From: Pseudoalteromonas denitrificans DSM 6059
GTDB lineage: Bacteria > Pseudomonadota > Gammaproteobacteria > Enterobacterales > Alteromonadaceae
Direction of reading: 5' to 3'
Assembly: GCF_900112265.1 (NCBI RefSeq)
Contig: NZ_FOLO01000002.1
Location: forward strand, 118,205-182,204
Length of the DNA: 64,000 bases
A model generated the notes under the pieces. That model saw only the letters and a program-made list of their open reading frames with translations. It had not been told where the DNA came from and searched no databases. The position numbers and the translations under genes are program-made. Shown piece by piece: positions 54,383 through 63,929 of the stretch (position 1 is the first letter of the stretch; every line of letters begins with the position of its first letter).

Positions 54383-54419
54383 AAAAAACCGTAATAATTT
54401 AATTATTGCGGTTTTTTTG
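54383..54419. terminator. Terminator of fabB
   Basis: Imperfect stem AAAAAACCG-T-AATAA / TTATT-G-CGGTTTTTT with T run, 24 bp after the fabB stop. Confidence 0.85.
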
Positions 54420-54436
54420 TGTTTTTAAATGTATTT

Positions 54437-54464
54437 AAAGAGTAGTGATAAACCACTACTCTTT
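54437..54464 (-). terminator. Terminator of the TonB-dependent receptor gene
   Basis: Perfect 11-bp stem AAAGAGTAGTG / CACTACTCTTT with a 6-base loop, 10 bp after the receptor stop on the minus strand. Confidence 0.85.
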
Positions 54465-54473
54465 ATGATTTAA

Positions 54474-57101
54474 TTAAAATGTATATGTACCTTTTAAGTA
54501 AATAAAGCGACCTTGTGCTGAATGGGTTTGTTGGTCATAACCCATAAATGTCGTTTTCACAAAAGAAGGCTCTTCGTTTAACAAGTTATTAATACCCAGT
54601 GTAATTTTAGTATTTGAAATACCGTGATAGCTTGTATTGGCATCGATTGTCATCATCGAATCAACAGTACCTGTTGCATCGGCATCTTTATCCTGTTTAT
54701 ACTCGCTAATGTAATTTACACGCATAGATGCAGAAACGTCATCAAGAACCCAGTCTGCACTACCAGTCCAGCGATACTCAGGGTGTTGGTATTCGCCTGC
54801 TAAGTTATCAACTACACCTAAACTTGAAATTTCATCAAATTCATTAACCCAAGTGATGTTTGCACCAAATTTAAATTCACCTGCAGAATTTGTTGTCATT
54901 TTATAGTTTATATCTAAATCAATTCCATCTGTTTTTTGACCGCCTAAGTTACGATAAGTATCATAGATTTCAACAATTTCACCAGGAATTCCAGTAGATG
55001 AATTTTGACGTTTAACAAAAGCAGGATCAGTTCCATGGTTATCTAATACAAATTTAGGATCTAGCGTTACTAAGTTTGTTTGATCATAGCTCCAATAATC
55101 AATAGAGAAATTTAAGTCGTCAGTTAAAGACCAAATTAAACCTAAATTATAAGACTCAGACTCTTCTGCTTTTAAATCTGGATTACCAGTATAAATTACC
55201 GTTCTTTCTATTGGATCACAATCACTTGCATTTCCAGTTAAAGGACAGCGAACAGGGTCCACTAAGTTTGGAGATTGTTGCGCTTCACCTAAGCCTAATT
55301 GTACTAGCGATGGCGCTCTAAATGCTTCACCCCAGCTACCTCTTACAGTTATATTTTCATCAGCAGCCCAACGAAACGCAACTTTAGGGCTAGTATTTGT
55401 ACCAAAGTCTGAATAATCCTCATATCTTAAAGCGAGTTGCAGCTCTAAGGTATCAATAATTGGCACTGCAAATTCAACAAATAATGAAGTTTGATCTCTA
55501 GAGCCTTTTGAAGCCGTTGCTTCCGTTCCAAAAATGTCTCCATTTAAAAACATTTGATCTGGTAAATCACTCATGCTTTCTTCACGGTATTCAGCACCGA
55601 CAGCCATAGCAACTGTACCTGCACTTATATCAAATAAATCACCTGACATTTTAGCATCATAGCTTTTAGTTGTTGATTTACCGTTACGTGTGGTATTAAC
55701 CATAATGCCATCAATTACAGATTGAGGCTGAGTTGTGCTTAATGGGTTAAAGCTACCATCTTCAATTGCTTGTTGTATTCTTGATGTTTGAACAAAACCA
55801 TTTTGACCAAATTCTTGATTGGAATTATGGGAGAAGGTATATCCCATTTCCCAGTCCCATTCATTATCACCAATACTTGCAACACCATTAAAGCCTAAAA
55901 CGATACGAGAGCTACTTGAAACGGCTTCTTTTTGACGGCCGCCTGTTTCAGTTAAGCGTCGGCGCATGGTGATATCTTCACCTGGAAACATGTCTTGTAA
56001 CCAAGTTCCTTGTAAGCTTGGATTATCAGCCTTCATATAAAATTCATTAAAGCTTGGGCTTGCCGCACCTTTTACAATTGAGCTATTTCGTTGATATGAA
56101 GCCTCAGCAAAAAAAGTAGTCTCATCACCAACTTGTGTTTCATGTAAAACAACAATACCAGCACGTTCTGTAGAAGGCACTGAGCTCATATGAGGGGCAT
56201 AGTCGTATCGACATAAGTTACCTGCGGTATCTAAAAGTCCTGCAGGGCAGTTAATATCAGGCACTCGCGTATATTCATCAGATTTTGTTGTAATTGAACC
56301 ATCAGCGCCTATAGTTGCAGGTATATAAGTACCTGGGTTACCAGATGAAGAACGTTGATCAGCACCACCTCTTGCTGACTGATCCGCTGATTTAGAGTAA
56401 TCTCTATCAGAAAACATGGTTTCATCACGTTTAAAGTAATCCATTATCACAGTGGTATGGCCTTTATCATCGCCATTACCCCACATTAAAGAAAATGAAT
56501 TTTCTTTACCGCCATCTTCAGTTGTATCTGCAATTCCTCCTGATAATTCTAGACCCGTAAAGTCCTTTTTAAGAATTACGTTTACAACACCTGCGATAGC
56601 ATCAGAGCCATAAGTAGCTGATGCACCATCTTTTAAAATATCAATTCTTTTAATAGCACTTACAGGAATTGAGTTTATATCAACAAAGGCTGTACCAATA
56701 TTTTTAGCAAAAGCAGAGACACTCACTCTGCGGCCATTTAATAATACAAGGGTCGAGTCTGCGCCTAACCCTCTTAAAGAGATCGCCGAACCACCATTAG
56801 AAGTATCGTCCGCATCATTACCTTGAGTTGAAAATGTGCCTTGACCGGCAACTGATAATTTAGCAAGTAGCTCTGAAATATCTTGAGCACCAGAATTGGC
56901 AATATCTGTTTCATCAATCGCTAAAACAGGTGATGGTCCTTCCATGTCATTTCGTTTTATATGGGAACCTGTTATTTCAATACGCTCAATTTTTTCTTCT
57001 GAATCTTTATCTGCTGCTATAGCCTGGCTTGAAACACTGATACCAGTTGCTGCTATTGCATATAAAACAGCATTAAGCTTACGTTGTGTACTCTTGTTCA
57101 T
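54474..57101 (-). CDS. TonB-dependent outer-membrane receptor
   Basis: This 875-residue receptor has a signal peptide (ending SSQAIAA). The TonB box region follows (KIERIEITGSHIKRNDMEG), then the plug (GAQDISELLAKLSVAGQGTF, AISLRGLGADSTLVLLNGRR, DILKDGASATYGSDAIAGVV) and a 22-strand-type barrel ending GRFIYLKGTYTF. The ITGSHIKR plug type is the large Alteromonadales group that takes up peptides, glycans or other large nutrients rather than only siderophores. No enzyme or regulator gene beside it tells the substrate. It is transcribed alone with its own terminator. Confidence 0.93.
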   Translation of the reverse strand: MNKSTQRKLNAVLYAIAATGISVSSQAIAADKDSEEKIERIEITGSHIKRNDMEGPSPVLAIDETDIANSGAQDISELLAKLSVAGQGTFSTQGNDADDTSNGGSAISLRGLGADSTLVLLNGRRVSVSAFAKNIGTAFVDINSIPVSAIKRIDILKDGASATYGSDAIAGVVNVILKKDFTGLELSGGIADTTEDGGKENSFSLMWGNGDDKGHTTVIMDYFKRDETMFSDRDYSKSADQSARGGADQRSSSGNPGTYIPATIGADGSITTKSDEYTRVPDINCPAGLLDTAGNLCRYDYAPHMSSVPSTERAGIVVLHETQVGDETTFFAEASYQRNSSIVKGAASPSFNEFYMKADNPSLQGTWLQDMFPGEDITMRRRLTETGGRQKEAVSSSSRIVLGFNGVASIGDNEWDWEMGYTFSHNSNQEFGQNGFVQTSRIQQAIEDGSFNPLSTTQPQSVIDGIMVNTTRNGKSTTKSYDAKMSGDLFDISAGTVAMAVGAEYREESMSDLPDQMFLNGDIFGTEATASKGSRDQTSLFVEFAVPIIDTLELQLALRYEDYSDFGTNTSPKVAFRWAADENITVRGSWGEAFRAPSLVQLGLGEAQQSPNLVDPVRCPLTGNASDCDPIERTVIYTGNPDLKAEESESYNLGLIWSLTDDLNFSIDYWSYDQTNLVTLDPKFVLDNHGTDPAFVKRQNSSTGIPGEIVEIYDTYRNLGGQKTDGIDLDINYKMTTNSAGEFKFGANITWVNEFDEISSLGVVDNLAGEYQHPEYRWTGSADWVLDDVSASMRVNYISEYKQDKDADATGTVDSMMTIDANTSYHGISNTKITLGINNLLNEEPSFVKTTFMGYDQQTHSAQGRFIYLKGTYTF

Positions 57102-57303
57102 CCTGAAATCCTTGTTGTCGTTTTTTATTTTATTGTTTTCTTTGGTATTAATCAGTGAAGGTGAGAGACCTTACATCATATTTATAGCATATGAGTAACA
57201 TAGACACAATTGTTTTACTTAAGCTTTTTTAATTATATAAGTTAATTGTATAAGATATGCGTTTTTGAGATGAGTGCGGTATCAAATCTAGTCATTAGGT
57301 ACT

Positions 57304-57327
57304 AAAAACGCACCGAGAGGTGCGTTT
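57304..57327. terminator. Terminator downstream of smpB
   Basis: Nine-base-pair stem AAACGCACC / GGTGCGTTT with GAGA loop. On the minus strand it is followed by TTTTTAG. It lies 37 bp after the smpB stop. Confidence 0.8.
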
Positions 57328-57363
57328 ATTTGTTGTTTCTTAAATGTTAGCTATCAAGATAGC

Positions 57364-57846
57364 TTATCTTGAATCATGCTTCATTGTACGCTCTTTTTCA
57401 CGTGCCCAGTCTTTGTCTTTATCGTCACTGCGCTTATCGTGTAGGTTTTTACCTTTGGCCAAATGAAACTCAAGTTTTACCCAGCATTTCTTCCAGTACA
57501 TTGCCGTTGCAACTAAGGTAAAACCACCACGATCAACTGAGCCTGCTAATCTATCGAGTTCTTTTCTTTTGAGTAGTAGTTTTCGATACCTGAGAGGGTC
57601 ACAAATTACATGGCTTGAAGCACTTATTAAAGGTTGAATTAAACTACCTAAGAGAAAAGCTTCGCCATCTTTAATGTGAATGTAAGTATCAGAAATGTTT
57701 ACTTTTCCAGAACGGATACTCTTAACTTCCCAGCCTTGTAATTCAAGGCCAGCTTCTATTTTGTCGAACAGTTTATACTCATGACGCGCCTTTTTATTTA
57801 AGGCTATGGTATTGCTGTTTGATTTGGGGGATTTTTTCTTTGCCAT
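57364..57846 (-). CDS. smpB: SsrA-binding protein SmpB
   Basis: SmpB binds the tRNA-like domain of tmRNA and carries it to stalled ribosomes. From ATG 57846 the product is 160 residues: [59 protein letters not shown] and the C-terminal [20 protein letters not shown] that folds in the mRNA channel. Starts 3 and 9 codons further up are in frame but not conserved. Both partners of trans-translation are thus in this window, with ssrA at 42.7 kb. Confidence 0.97.
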   Translation of the reverse strand: MAKKKSPKSNSNTIALNKKARHEYKLFDKIEAGLELQGWEVKSIRSGKVNISDTYIHIKDGEAFLLGSLIQPLISASSHVICDPLRYRKLLLKRKELDRLAGSVDRGGFTLVATAMYWKKCWVKLEFHLAKGKNLHDKRSDDKDKDWAREKERTMKHDSR

Positions 57847-58012
57847 AATCTGGCTCATTATACGCAAAATCATATGATTTACATCCGTTTTTTGTATTTA
57901 TGAGTAAACAAATCTAAATCAAAAGCTTATTTTCAGCAGAGCAGAGTATATATTGCAGATAAAGTACTAAAACCTTGCTAAAATCTATGCTCAGTTTAAA
58001 GGGTGAGAAGTA

Positions 58013-58459
58013 ATGCCAGAAATAAAAAAGAATGCACTGGTTATGTATAGTGCAAATGAAATGTTTAATTTAGTAAATGATGTTGTCAATTATCGTGATT
58101 TCTTGCCTCACTGTTCAAATTCAAAAATCCTTTCTCAGTCAAACGATAAGATGACGGCTTCAGTTGAAATTGCAAAGGGTGGCCTTAAAAAGTGGTTTAC
58201 CACGGAAAATTCATTAATAACAGATAAAGCAATTAATATGGTATTAGTTGATGGCCCTTTCAAAAAGTTAGAAGGGGGTTGGCAGTTTACTGCTTTAGAC
58301 GAGAAAGCTTGTAAAATTGAATTAAAGTTAAACTTTGAATTTTCGAGTAAACTAGTTGAAATGGCTTTTGGTCGTGTTTTTAATGAAGTTGCTAATAATA
58401 TGTTAAGTGCATTTACTGAACGTGCAAAACAGGTTTATGGTTCAAGAAGTTTTAGCTAG
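58013..58459 (+). CDS. ratA: RatA/COQ10-like START-domain protein
   Basis: This 148-residue protein has the polyketide-cyclase/START fold: KNALVMYSANEMFNLVNDV, YRDFLPHCSNSKIL, LVDGPFKKLEGGWQF and the final amphipathic helix (VFNEVANNMLSAFTERAKQVYG). E. coli RatA has been described as blocking 70S formation, and related COQ10 proteins bind ubiquinone. It is divergent from smpB and 23 bp upstream of rnfH, the conserved order. Confidence 0.94.
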   Translation: MPEIKKNALVMYSANEMFNLVNDVVNYRDFLPHCSNSKILSQSNDKMTASVEIAKGGLKKWFTTENSLITDKAINMVLVDGPFKKLEGGWQFTALDEKACKIELKLNFEFSSKLVEMAFGRVFNEVANNMLSAFTERAKQVYGSRSFS

Positions 58460-58482
58460 CGCTTGATATGGAGTTACATTGA

Positions 58483-58797
58483 ATGAAACAAGTTGAAGTG
58501 GTATTTGCATTACCAGATAAAGCAACATGCTTAATGATTGAGATTGATGATGACATGTCTGTAGAGCAAGCCATTATTAAATCAGGTATTTATGAAAAGT
58601 GCCCTGAAATTGAAGTTGATAAGTTAAAAGTAGGCATATGGAATCGTACGTGTAAGTTAAATGCTAAATTGAAGCATGGTGATAGAATTGAAATTTACCG
58701 TCCATTAATCGCGGATCCTAAAGATGCGCGTCGCCGAAGAGCTGAAAAAGCAAAAGATGAGGGAAGGGCGAATAAAATTACCGGTGGTCGAGTTTAA
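58483..58797 (+). CDS. rnfH: RnfH-family ubiquitin-fold protein (RatB)
   Basis: This 104-residue beta-grasp protein (KQVEVVFALPDKATCLMIEI, VEQAIIKSGIYEKCPEIEVD, VGIWNRTCKLNAKLKHGDRI, EIYRPLIADPKDARRRRAEK) is the YfjF type. The biochemical role is unknown despite linkage to ratA. A strong terminator shared with bamE follows. Confidence 0.94.
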   Translation: MKQVEVVFALPDKATCLMIEIDDDMSVEQAIIKSGIYEKCPEIEVDKLKVGIWNRTCKLNAKLKHGDRIEIYRPLIADPKDARRRRAEKAKDEGRANKITGGRV

Positions 58798-58825
58798 AGT
58801 TCGCTTTAGTGACGTTTGTTATAAA

Positions 58826-58861
58826 GCAAATTTTTTACTGAGGGAAGTGTAAAAAATTTGC
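58826..58861. terminator. Bidirectional terminator between rnfH and bamE
   Basis: Perfect 13-bp inverted repeat GCAAATTTTTTAC / GTAAAAAATTTGC with a 10-base loop, between two convergent genes. It has few GC pairs and no separate T run. Confidence 0.65.
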
Positions 58862-58871
58862 CTTATGTGAC

Positions 58872-59219
58872 TTATTTTTCTAATGGAGTATTAAACTCTT
58901 CTGGTGTTTCGAAGTCTCCAGAAACACTGCTTAATAAATCATCTTTAAAATGAATTACAACAGATTTTTTTTGTTCAGTATTTCGGTTGTAATTAAATAA
59001 ATAAACATAATGCCATGAAGAGTCATCAAAAGCATCGGTTGCAATTGGTTGACCCAGGACGTAAATTACCTGCTCTCGAGTCATTTCAATTCGTAATTTA
59101 TCAATATCTTTTTGTTCTAAAAAGTTTCCCTGTGGGATATTCATTCGGTATACCCAGCTAGAACAACCGCTGGCAAGTGTAATAAGTAATGACGCTAAAA
59201 TTATTTTAAACCACTGCAT
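58872..59219 (-). CDS. bamE: Outer-membrane assembly lipoprotein BamE
   Basis: This 115-residue lipoprotein has the lipobox LASGC (Cys at 19) after a short signal peptide. The SmpA/OmlA domain follows: VYRMNIPQGNFLEQKDIDKL, MTREQVIYVLGQPIATDAF, WHYVYLFNYNR. BamE is the small subunit of the BAM complex that inserts outer-membrane proteins. Its position after the ratA-rnfH pair is conserved. Confidence 0.96.
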   Translation of the reverse strand: MQWFKIILASLLITLASGCSSWVYRMNIPQGNFLEQKDIDKLRIEMTREQVIYVLGQPIATDAFDDSSWHYVYLFNYNRNTEQKKSVVIHFKDDLLSSVSGDFETPEEFNTPLEK

Positions 59220-59277
59220 TTTTATTTTTCTGATCCTATTTTTTAACGGTTTTGAGCATAATATCCGATATACTACC

Positions 59278-59646
59278 TTGTGCCGTCGTCATGTAAAAGT
59301 GGAAAGTGGGATTTTGACTAAAACTGAGCATAAAAGTTCAATCCAGACTAGTAAAAATGAAAGTCTAGTTAATAATGATTGGCATATATACATAATAGAA
59401 ACACGTTTAGGGCATTGGTATACCGGGATTACGACTGATGTAACACGTAGGTTTAATGAGCACGAAAAAGGATTCGGGGCTAAAAACTTGCGAGGCAAAG
59501 GACCGTTATCACTGATTTTTCATATTAAAGTAGGTAATCGAAGCCAAGCAAGTATTTTAGAATATCAAGTTAAAAAATTATCAAAAATTAAAAAACGTGC
59601 CTGGGTCTTAGAAATGAAAAATAATATTGAAATGCATCAAAGCTGA
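59278..59646 (+). CDS. GIY-YIG nuclease-superfamily protein (YhbQ-like)
   Basis: The frame gives 122 residues, with a GIY-YIG domain from about residue 35: WHIYIIETRLGHWYTGITTD (IYI and YTG being the GIY/YIG pair), RRFNEHEKGFGAKNLRGKGP and LEYQVKKLSK with the metal Glu. No ATG is available near the start. TTG 59278, GTG 59302 and TTG 59314 are all possible, and the first ~34 residues have no domain. Small stand-alone GIY-YIG proteins are presumed nucleases of unknown target. The 3' end overlaps the M28 peptidase gene by 10 bp, tail to tail. Confidence 0.85.
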   Translation: MCRRHVKVESGILTKTEHKSSIQTSKNESLVNNDWHIYIIETRLGHWYTGITTDVTRRFNEHEKGFGAKNLRGKGPLSLIFHIKVGNRSQASILEYQVKKLSKIKKRAWVLEMKNNIEMHQS

Positions 59647-60551
59647 ATTGTGTCTAAAGAAAGAATCGTTTGGTAAATGTGTTTGACTGAAGCGACATAA
59701 TATTTGGGGCTTATATTTTCAAACTTATCTTTGGTTGTATGGTAATACTTGTGTGTACCAACACAAAAATAAATAAAAGGTATATGATGTTTTCGAAAGA
59801 TGGCATGATCGCTTGCATTTCTCCAGTCGACTTTTTGGGTCTTTAATTTTATATTCATTTTCCTGTTTGAACTTATAAACTGGGTCATAGTTGTATTATT
59901 TTTTTGCTCTATGAGTGCCTTATATGGTTTCATTGTTTTTGAACTAAAAGCATAAAGTTGTTTTTGCCTAGGTGCGACTGCCAACATATCTAAATTAATA
60001 TTCAAAACAATTTTTGTTGTATCAATTAAATTACTATTTAGAAAGGCTTTTGCGCCGTATAAACCCGTTTCCTCTGCATCTGTCGCAATAAAAATATAAT
60101 GATGTTTCAAATTCTGTGTTTTTAAGTTTTTAGCTATATTTATCATAGCTGCAACACCTGATGCATTATCATCAGCACCATAATAGATTTTGCTACCTGA
60201 GTGACCTAAATGATCATAATGTGCGGTGATGGCGATATAGTTAGCATTTGGGTTATCTGATAATAAAACGCCTACAATATTCTCTCCCTTTTTGATTGAC
60301 CAAAACCCACTTTTGTAATCAAAAGTTTGTCGATATTCTGTTGTTAATGATTTCAGTTTAATATCAGTATATCTATCAATGATATATTGCGCTGCTTTAT
60401 GTGAACCCGAGGAACCCGTTTTTCTTCCTTGCATTTTTGCGGAGCTGAGCTCTTTCAAGTCGGCTAGAAGTTCATTGTTAACTTTATTCATGCGTGCATA
60501 GGAGCTGAAACCTATGCATAAACAAAATAATAAGACAAAAAACCTGAACAT
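59637..60551 (-). CDS. M28-family metallopeptidase, secreted
   Basis: This 304-residue protein has a signal peptide (RFFVLLFCLCIGFSSYA) and a di-zinc aminopeptidase domain. The ligand motifs are TAHYDHLG, YGADDNASG, ATDAEETGL, NLDM and a last His in NASDHAIFRKHHIPF. It probably releases N-terminal amino acids in the periplasm or outside. Its ATG overlaps the stop of the TPR lipoprotein gene (TAATG), so the two are co-translated. Substrate unknown. Confidence 0.92.
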   Translation of the reverse strand: MFRFFVLLFCLCIGFSSYARMNKVNNELLADLKELSSAKMQGRKTGSSGSHKAAQYIIDRYTDIKLKSLTTEYRQTFDYKSGFWSIKKGENIVGVLLSDNPNANYIAITAHYDHLGHSGSKIYYGADDNASGVAAMINIAKNLKTQNLKHHYIFIATDAEETGLYGAKAFLNSNLIDTTKIVLNINLDMLAVAPRQKQLYAFSSKTMKPYKALIEQKNNTTMTQFISSNRKMNIKLKTQKVDWRNASDHAIFRKHHIPFIYFCVGTHKYYHTTKDKFENISPKYYVASVKHIYQTILSLDTIQL

Positions 60552-61744
60552 TAATAGACCATCGCACTTAGGCTATTAAGTTTACCCTGATAAATGTTTT
60601 TGTCTTCAAGGTAAAAAGCATTCTTTTTTGCCGATTTTAAATGACGTTTTGCTTGTTTGAAATCTCCTAATTGATAAAGGCTCCTTGCTATTCCAAAATA
60701 GGGTTCATGAAGCTTTTTATCTAATGAAGATGACTTTTTATAATGTGCAATTGCGCTACGATAGCGTTTTTGTACATAAGCCTCATTACCTTTAGCCATA
60801 TGATAATATGGATTACTCTTTCTTTTTAATTCTAGTTCTTTTTGTATTGCTTGTGCTAGTTCAACGCGATCAGTCATTTCATATAAAATGCCTAAGTTAC
60901 CTTTTGCAGTATTGTTTTGAGGATCTAAATTAAGTGCGAATTGATAAGCTAACTCTGCATTTTCTAAATGATTATTGATGCGAAATAATATGCCTAAGTT
61001 ACCCCATGCCGGTGAGTAACTAGGTGCAACTTCTGTGGCACTTTTAAAATAATGATATGCTTGATTGTACTTTGCATTAACCATAGCAATCGCACCTTTG
61101 TTATTGTAAAACATGGCCGCGACTGTTTGTTTTGTTATATTTTTGGTTCTAAACCTTTCTTTTCTACTATTTTCATCAAAATCAACCACAATACCATTGT
61201 TGATATCATATACTTTTTGAGCATTAGCATGCTTTGACTCGTTAAAATATAATTTAATATTGATGTGGGAAGTAAGTAAATTAAAGCCTTTTTCAAGCGC
61301 CCAATACTCAGGGATATAAACACGCCTGAAACTTGTCTCTAATCCTAAATGTTCAGCCATACTAAAAGCCATTATAGAAAGAGATAAGCAATTGGCATTT
61401 TGTTGCATAAAAGTTTGATTGGCCGTTAAAGTTGCGCCAGATTGATAATCGATATGGTTGTTTGCTGAATTAAAAATAAAATGCAATAAATCTTTTGTTG
61501 TTCTCTGAGAGCGTTTTTTTTGTGGCATTTGTATATCAAGTTTGTGCTTAATATCATCGCTTAATGTAAATATTTCATCAAAAGGTTCAACGTTAAACTC
61601 TGAGAATAAATCTTGGTTTGTAAATAAGTTGGTTGGGGGCGGTAAATGCTGATTTGTTTTTGTTGTGCTGGTACAAGCTGTCAGTAATAAACTGCTGGTA
61701 ATTAACATAATATTAAATAAAGGAAATGAATTTTTTATACTCAT
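60551..61744 (-). CDS. TPR lipoprotein with transglutaminase-like N-terminal region
   Basis: This 397-residue protein has a lipobox (LITSSLLLTAC, Cys at about 24). A region with ANCLSLSIMAFSMAEHLGLE and SHINIKLYF resembles the Cys/His core of transglutaminase-like domains. From about residue 210 there are four or more TPR repeats (AMVNAKYNQAYHYFKSATEV, PAWGNLGILFRINNHLENAE, AHYKKSSSLDKKLHEPYFGI). It heads an operon with the secreted peptidase. Protein-protein scaffolding at the outer membrane is likely; the enzymatic part is uncertain. Confidence 0.8.
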   Translation of the reverse strand: MSIKNSFPLFNIMLITSSLLLTACTSTTKTNQHLPPPTNLFTNQDLFSEFNVEPFDEIFTLSDDIKHKLDIQMPQKKRSQRTTKDLLHFIFNSANNHIDYQSGATLTANQTFMQQNANCLSLSIMAFSMAEHLGLETSFRRVYIPEYWALEKGFNLLTSHINIKLYFNESKHANAQKVYDINNGIVVDFDENSRKERFRTKNITKQTVAAMFYNNKGAIAMVNAKYNQAYHYFKSATEVAPSYSPAWGNLGILFRINNHLENAELAYQFALNLDPQNNTAKGNLGILYEMTDRVELAQAIQKELELKRKSNPYYHMAKGNEAYVQKRYRSAIAHYKKSSSLDKKLHEPYFGIARSLYQLGDFKQAKRHLKSAKKNAFYLEDKNIYQGKLNSLSAMVY

Positions 61745-61833
61745 AAATACCTCTTGTAATGAGTTTTATTCTCTATTTACTATATGCTTTAATGAATGAA
61801 TTTGCTTAGGTAAAATGTTACAAGTTTTTTCAA

Positions 61834-61875
61834 AAAAGAGTGCTTATTATTGTAATTTAAATCAAGCACTCTTTT
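61834..61875 (-). terminator. Terminator of the Cache chemoreceptor gene
   Basis: Perfect 12-bp stem AAAAGAGTGCTT / AAGCACTCTTTT with an 18-base loop and a T run on the minus strand, 7 bp after the chemoreceptor stop. Confidence 0.75.
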
Positions 61876-61881
61876 GTCGCT

Positions 61882-63789
61882 TTAGCGTTCTAGTTTAAAA
61901 GCATCAACTAATGAATCTAAGGTTTGTGCATTAACAGTTAAAGACTCTATCGCATCTTGAATATTGATTTGATTATGAAGAGATTCTTCATTGATCACAC
62001 TGATTGTTTCAACATTTTGGCTAACATCTGTAACGACCGCATTTTGTTCTTCTGTTGCTGTGGCAATTATGGTTGCCATATCATTTATCTTTTCTACCTT
62101 TTCAACAATTTCGGTTAATTGACCTACTGTTTCATCCATAGATGTTACACTTTGACTCGCATTTGATTGAGATCTTTGAATATCAATAACAACTTGGTGT
62201 GATGTTGAATTGAGTTCTTCAATCATATTTTGTATTTGATCTGTTGATTGTGATGTGCGTTGTGCTAAACCTCTCACTTCATCTGCAACAACAGCAAAAC
62301 CGCGGCCATGCTCACCTGCTCGAGCAGACTCAATAGCTGCATTTAAAGCGAGTAAGTTTGTTTGTTCTGAAATAGAGCGTATCACGTCTAAAATTGAACC
62401 AATTTCTTTGGTTTTATTGGCTAAAGTGTCTATTTTGTGACTGACTTGATCAATATCATTAGCAAGGTTTTTTATGTCTGACTGAGATTGTTGAACCTGA
62501 TTTTGTACCTCAGATGCTTGCTGGTGGCTTTGCTGTGTATATTCAGCTGTATTTGCAGCACTCGTGGCAACTTCTTGTACTGCTGCTCCCATTTCATTTA
62601 TGGCTGCAGCAACTGAAATAGTTTGCTCTTTTTGTTGATTCATTTGTGATGAATGCTGTTGAGTTTGTGTAAACACTTGATCTGATGTCGTTCTAATATC
62701 ATGACTTTGCTGTAATACATCACGTAATGCTTGTTCAATTTTGTTTAAAAATTGATTGAATCCTGAACTAAGTTTATTTAATTCTGGTTGTTTATTTGTG
62801 GGTAGTCGATAGGTTATTCTTCCTTCGCCTTGCCCTAATTCTTCAAATAAAGCGGTGATTTTCTGAAGCGGTGCACTAATCGTTCTTGCTAAAAATAAAC
62901 CAAATAAGCTGGCGATAACGGCGACTAAAATTGAAAAGCTAACAATTTTCCATGTCAGCGAATTTATTTGTGAAAAAACTTCCTGTTTTGGCACTTGAGC
63001 AATAACATATAGGTCCGTATTTTCGATAGGGCTAGCGCCAAGTAAAATGGTTTGATCTTGATAGTTTGTTTCAATTAAAGAAAACTCTTTATCATTTAAC
63101 AAACGAGATTGAATGTTTGAGTTGTAAATTTTGTCTAATGTGGATTTAGCAACGAGTGTGTCGTCAGAATGAAGCTTAACTAAACCTTTTTTATCAACAA
63201 TAAAAACAAAACCTGATTTTTCAATGCTAAATTTTTCTAATAAACTTTGCATTTCATCTATGCTTTTTGCCAGCCCAGCTAAGCCAAGACCATCAAGCTC
63301 TTGATGATTTATAAACATTTTTACATCCTCTGGGCTTTCTTGGAAAATGCTAATTGAAAAAGCTTGTCCTGATGATTTAAATGCATAAAACCACGCATCT
63401 TCTTGTCTATTTAGGGTTCTTAAAAAGCCATTTTGATTCCAGTAGTCATTCGTATTTTTATTAGACCAAGAAGCGGTTGCTAAATCATATTGTTCTACGA
63501 GACGGTTTAATTCAGTTATTAACAATGAGTCGTTAGGTGATTTTTGTTGTGCCCAGTTTTGAATAAACTGGTTCCCTGATAATTGTTTGCTTGCCATTAA
63601 TAAAATATTAATTTCTTTACTTAAATAATTTTTAATTTCTTTTACTTTGCTGGGGAGTTCGGAGTGGATCATTCTTTCTTCTATTATGCTCTTTGAAGAA
63701 AAAATTGAAATTGATCCAATAATACTAGCAACCACGATAGCGACAAGTGTGGCAACGAATGCAACTTTTTGTGTGATAGAAACTGTCAT
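61882..63789 (-). CDS. Methyl-accepting chemotaxis protein with Cache-type sensor
   Basis: This 635-residue protein has TM1 ([20 protein letters not shown]) and a large periplasmic double-Cache-like domain. Its second half has [20 protein letters not shown] and [20 protein letters not shown]2 ([21 protein letters not shown]), HAMP ([20 protein letters not shown]) and the MCP signalling domain with the conserved hairpin [20 protein letters not shown] then [11 protein letters not shown] follow. Cache domains usually bind amino acids, polyamines or organic acids. It is transcribed alone, downstream of ilvC. Confidence 0.94.
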   Translation of the reverse strand: MTVSITQKVAFVATLVAIVVASIIGSISIFSSKSIIEERMIHSELPSKVKEIKNYLSKEINILLMASKQLSGNQFIQNWAQQKSPNDSLLITELNRLVEQYDLATASWSNKNTNDYWNQNGFLRTLNRQEDAWFYAFKSSGQAFSISIFQESPEDVKMFINHQELDGLGLAGLAKSIDEMQSLLEKFSIEKSGFVFIVDKKGLVKLHSDDTLVAKSTLDKIYNSNIQSRLLNDKEFSLIETNYQDQTILLGASPIENTDLYVIAQVPKQEVFSQINSLTWKIVSFSILVAVIASLFGLFLARTISAPLQKITALFEELGQGEGRITYRLPTNKQPELNKLSSGFNQFLNKIEQALRDVLQQSHDIRTTSDQVFTQTQQHSSQMNQQKEQTISVAAAINEMGAAVQEVATSAANTAEYTQQSHQQASEVQNQVQQSQSDIKNLANDIDQVSHKIDTLANKTKEIGSILDVIRSISEQTNLLALNAAIESARAGEHGRGFAVVADEVRGLAQRTSQSTDQIQNMIEELNSTSHQVVIDIQRSQSNASQSVTSMDETVGQLTEIVEKVEKINDMATIIATATEEQNAVVTDVSQNVETISVINEESLHNQINIQDAIESLTVNAQTLDSLVDAFKLER

Positions 63790-63874
63790 TATTACTTTAC
63801 TAAAATAAATGGGATAAATATCTTAGCATAGGGATATTGTTGTGTTAATGGCAATTATAATAAATGGAGGGAAT

Positions 63875-63905
63875 AAAAAAGCCCCGCTTTATAATAGGGG
63901 GCTTT
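63875..63905 (-). terminator. Terminator of ilvC
   Basis: Stem AGCCCC / GGGGCT around a 12-base loop, followed by TTTTTT on the minus strand, 25 bp after the ilvC stop. Confidence 0.85.
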
Positions 63906-63929
63906 GACAAGCGAAAATTAATTTTAGCG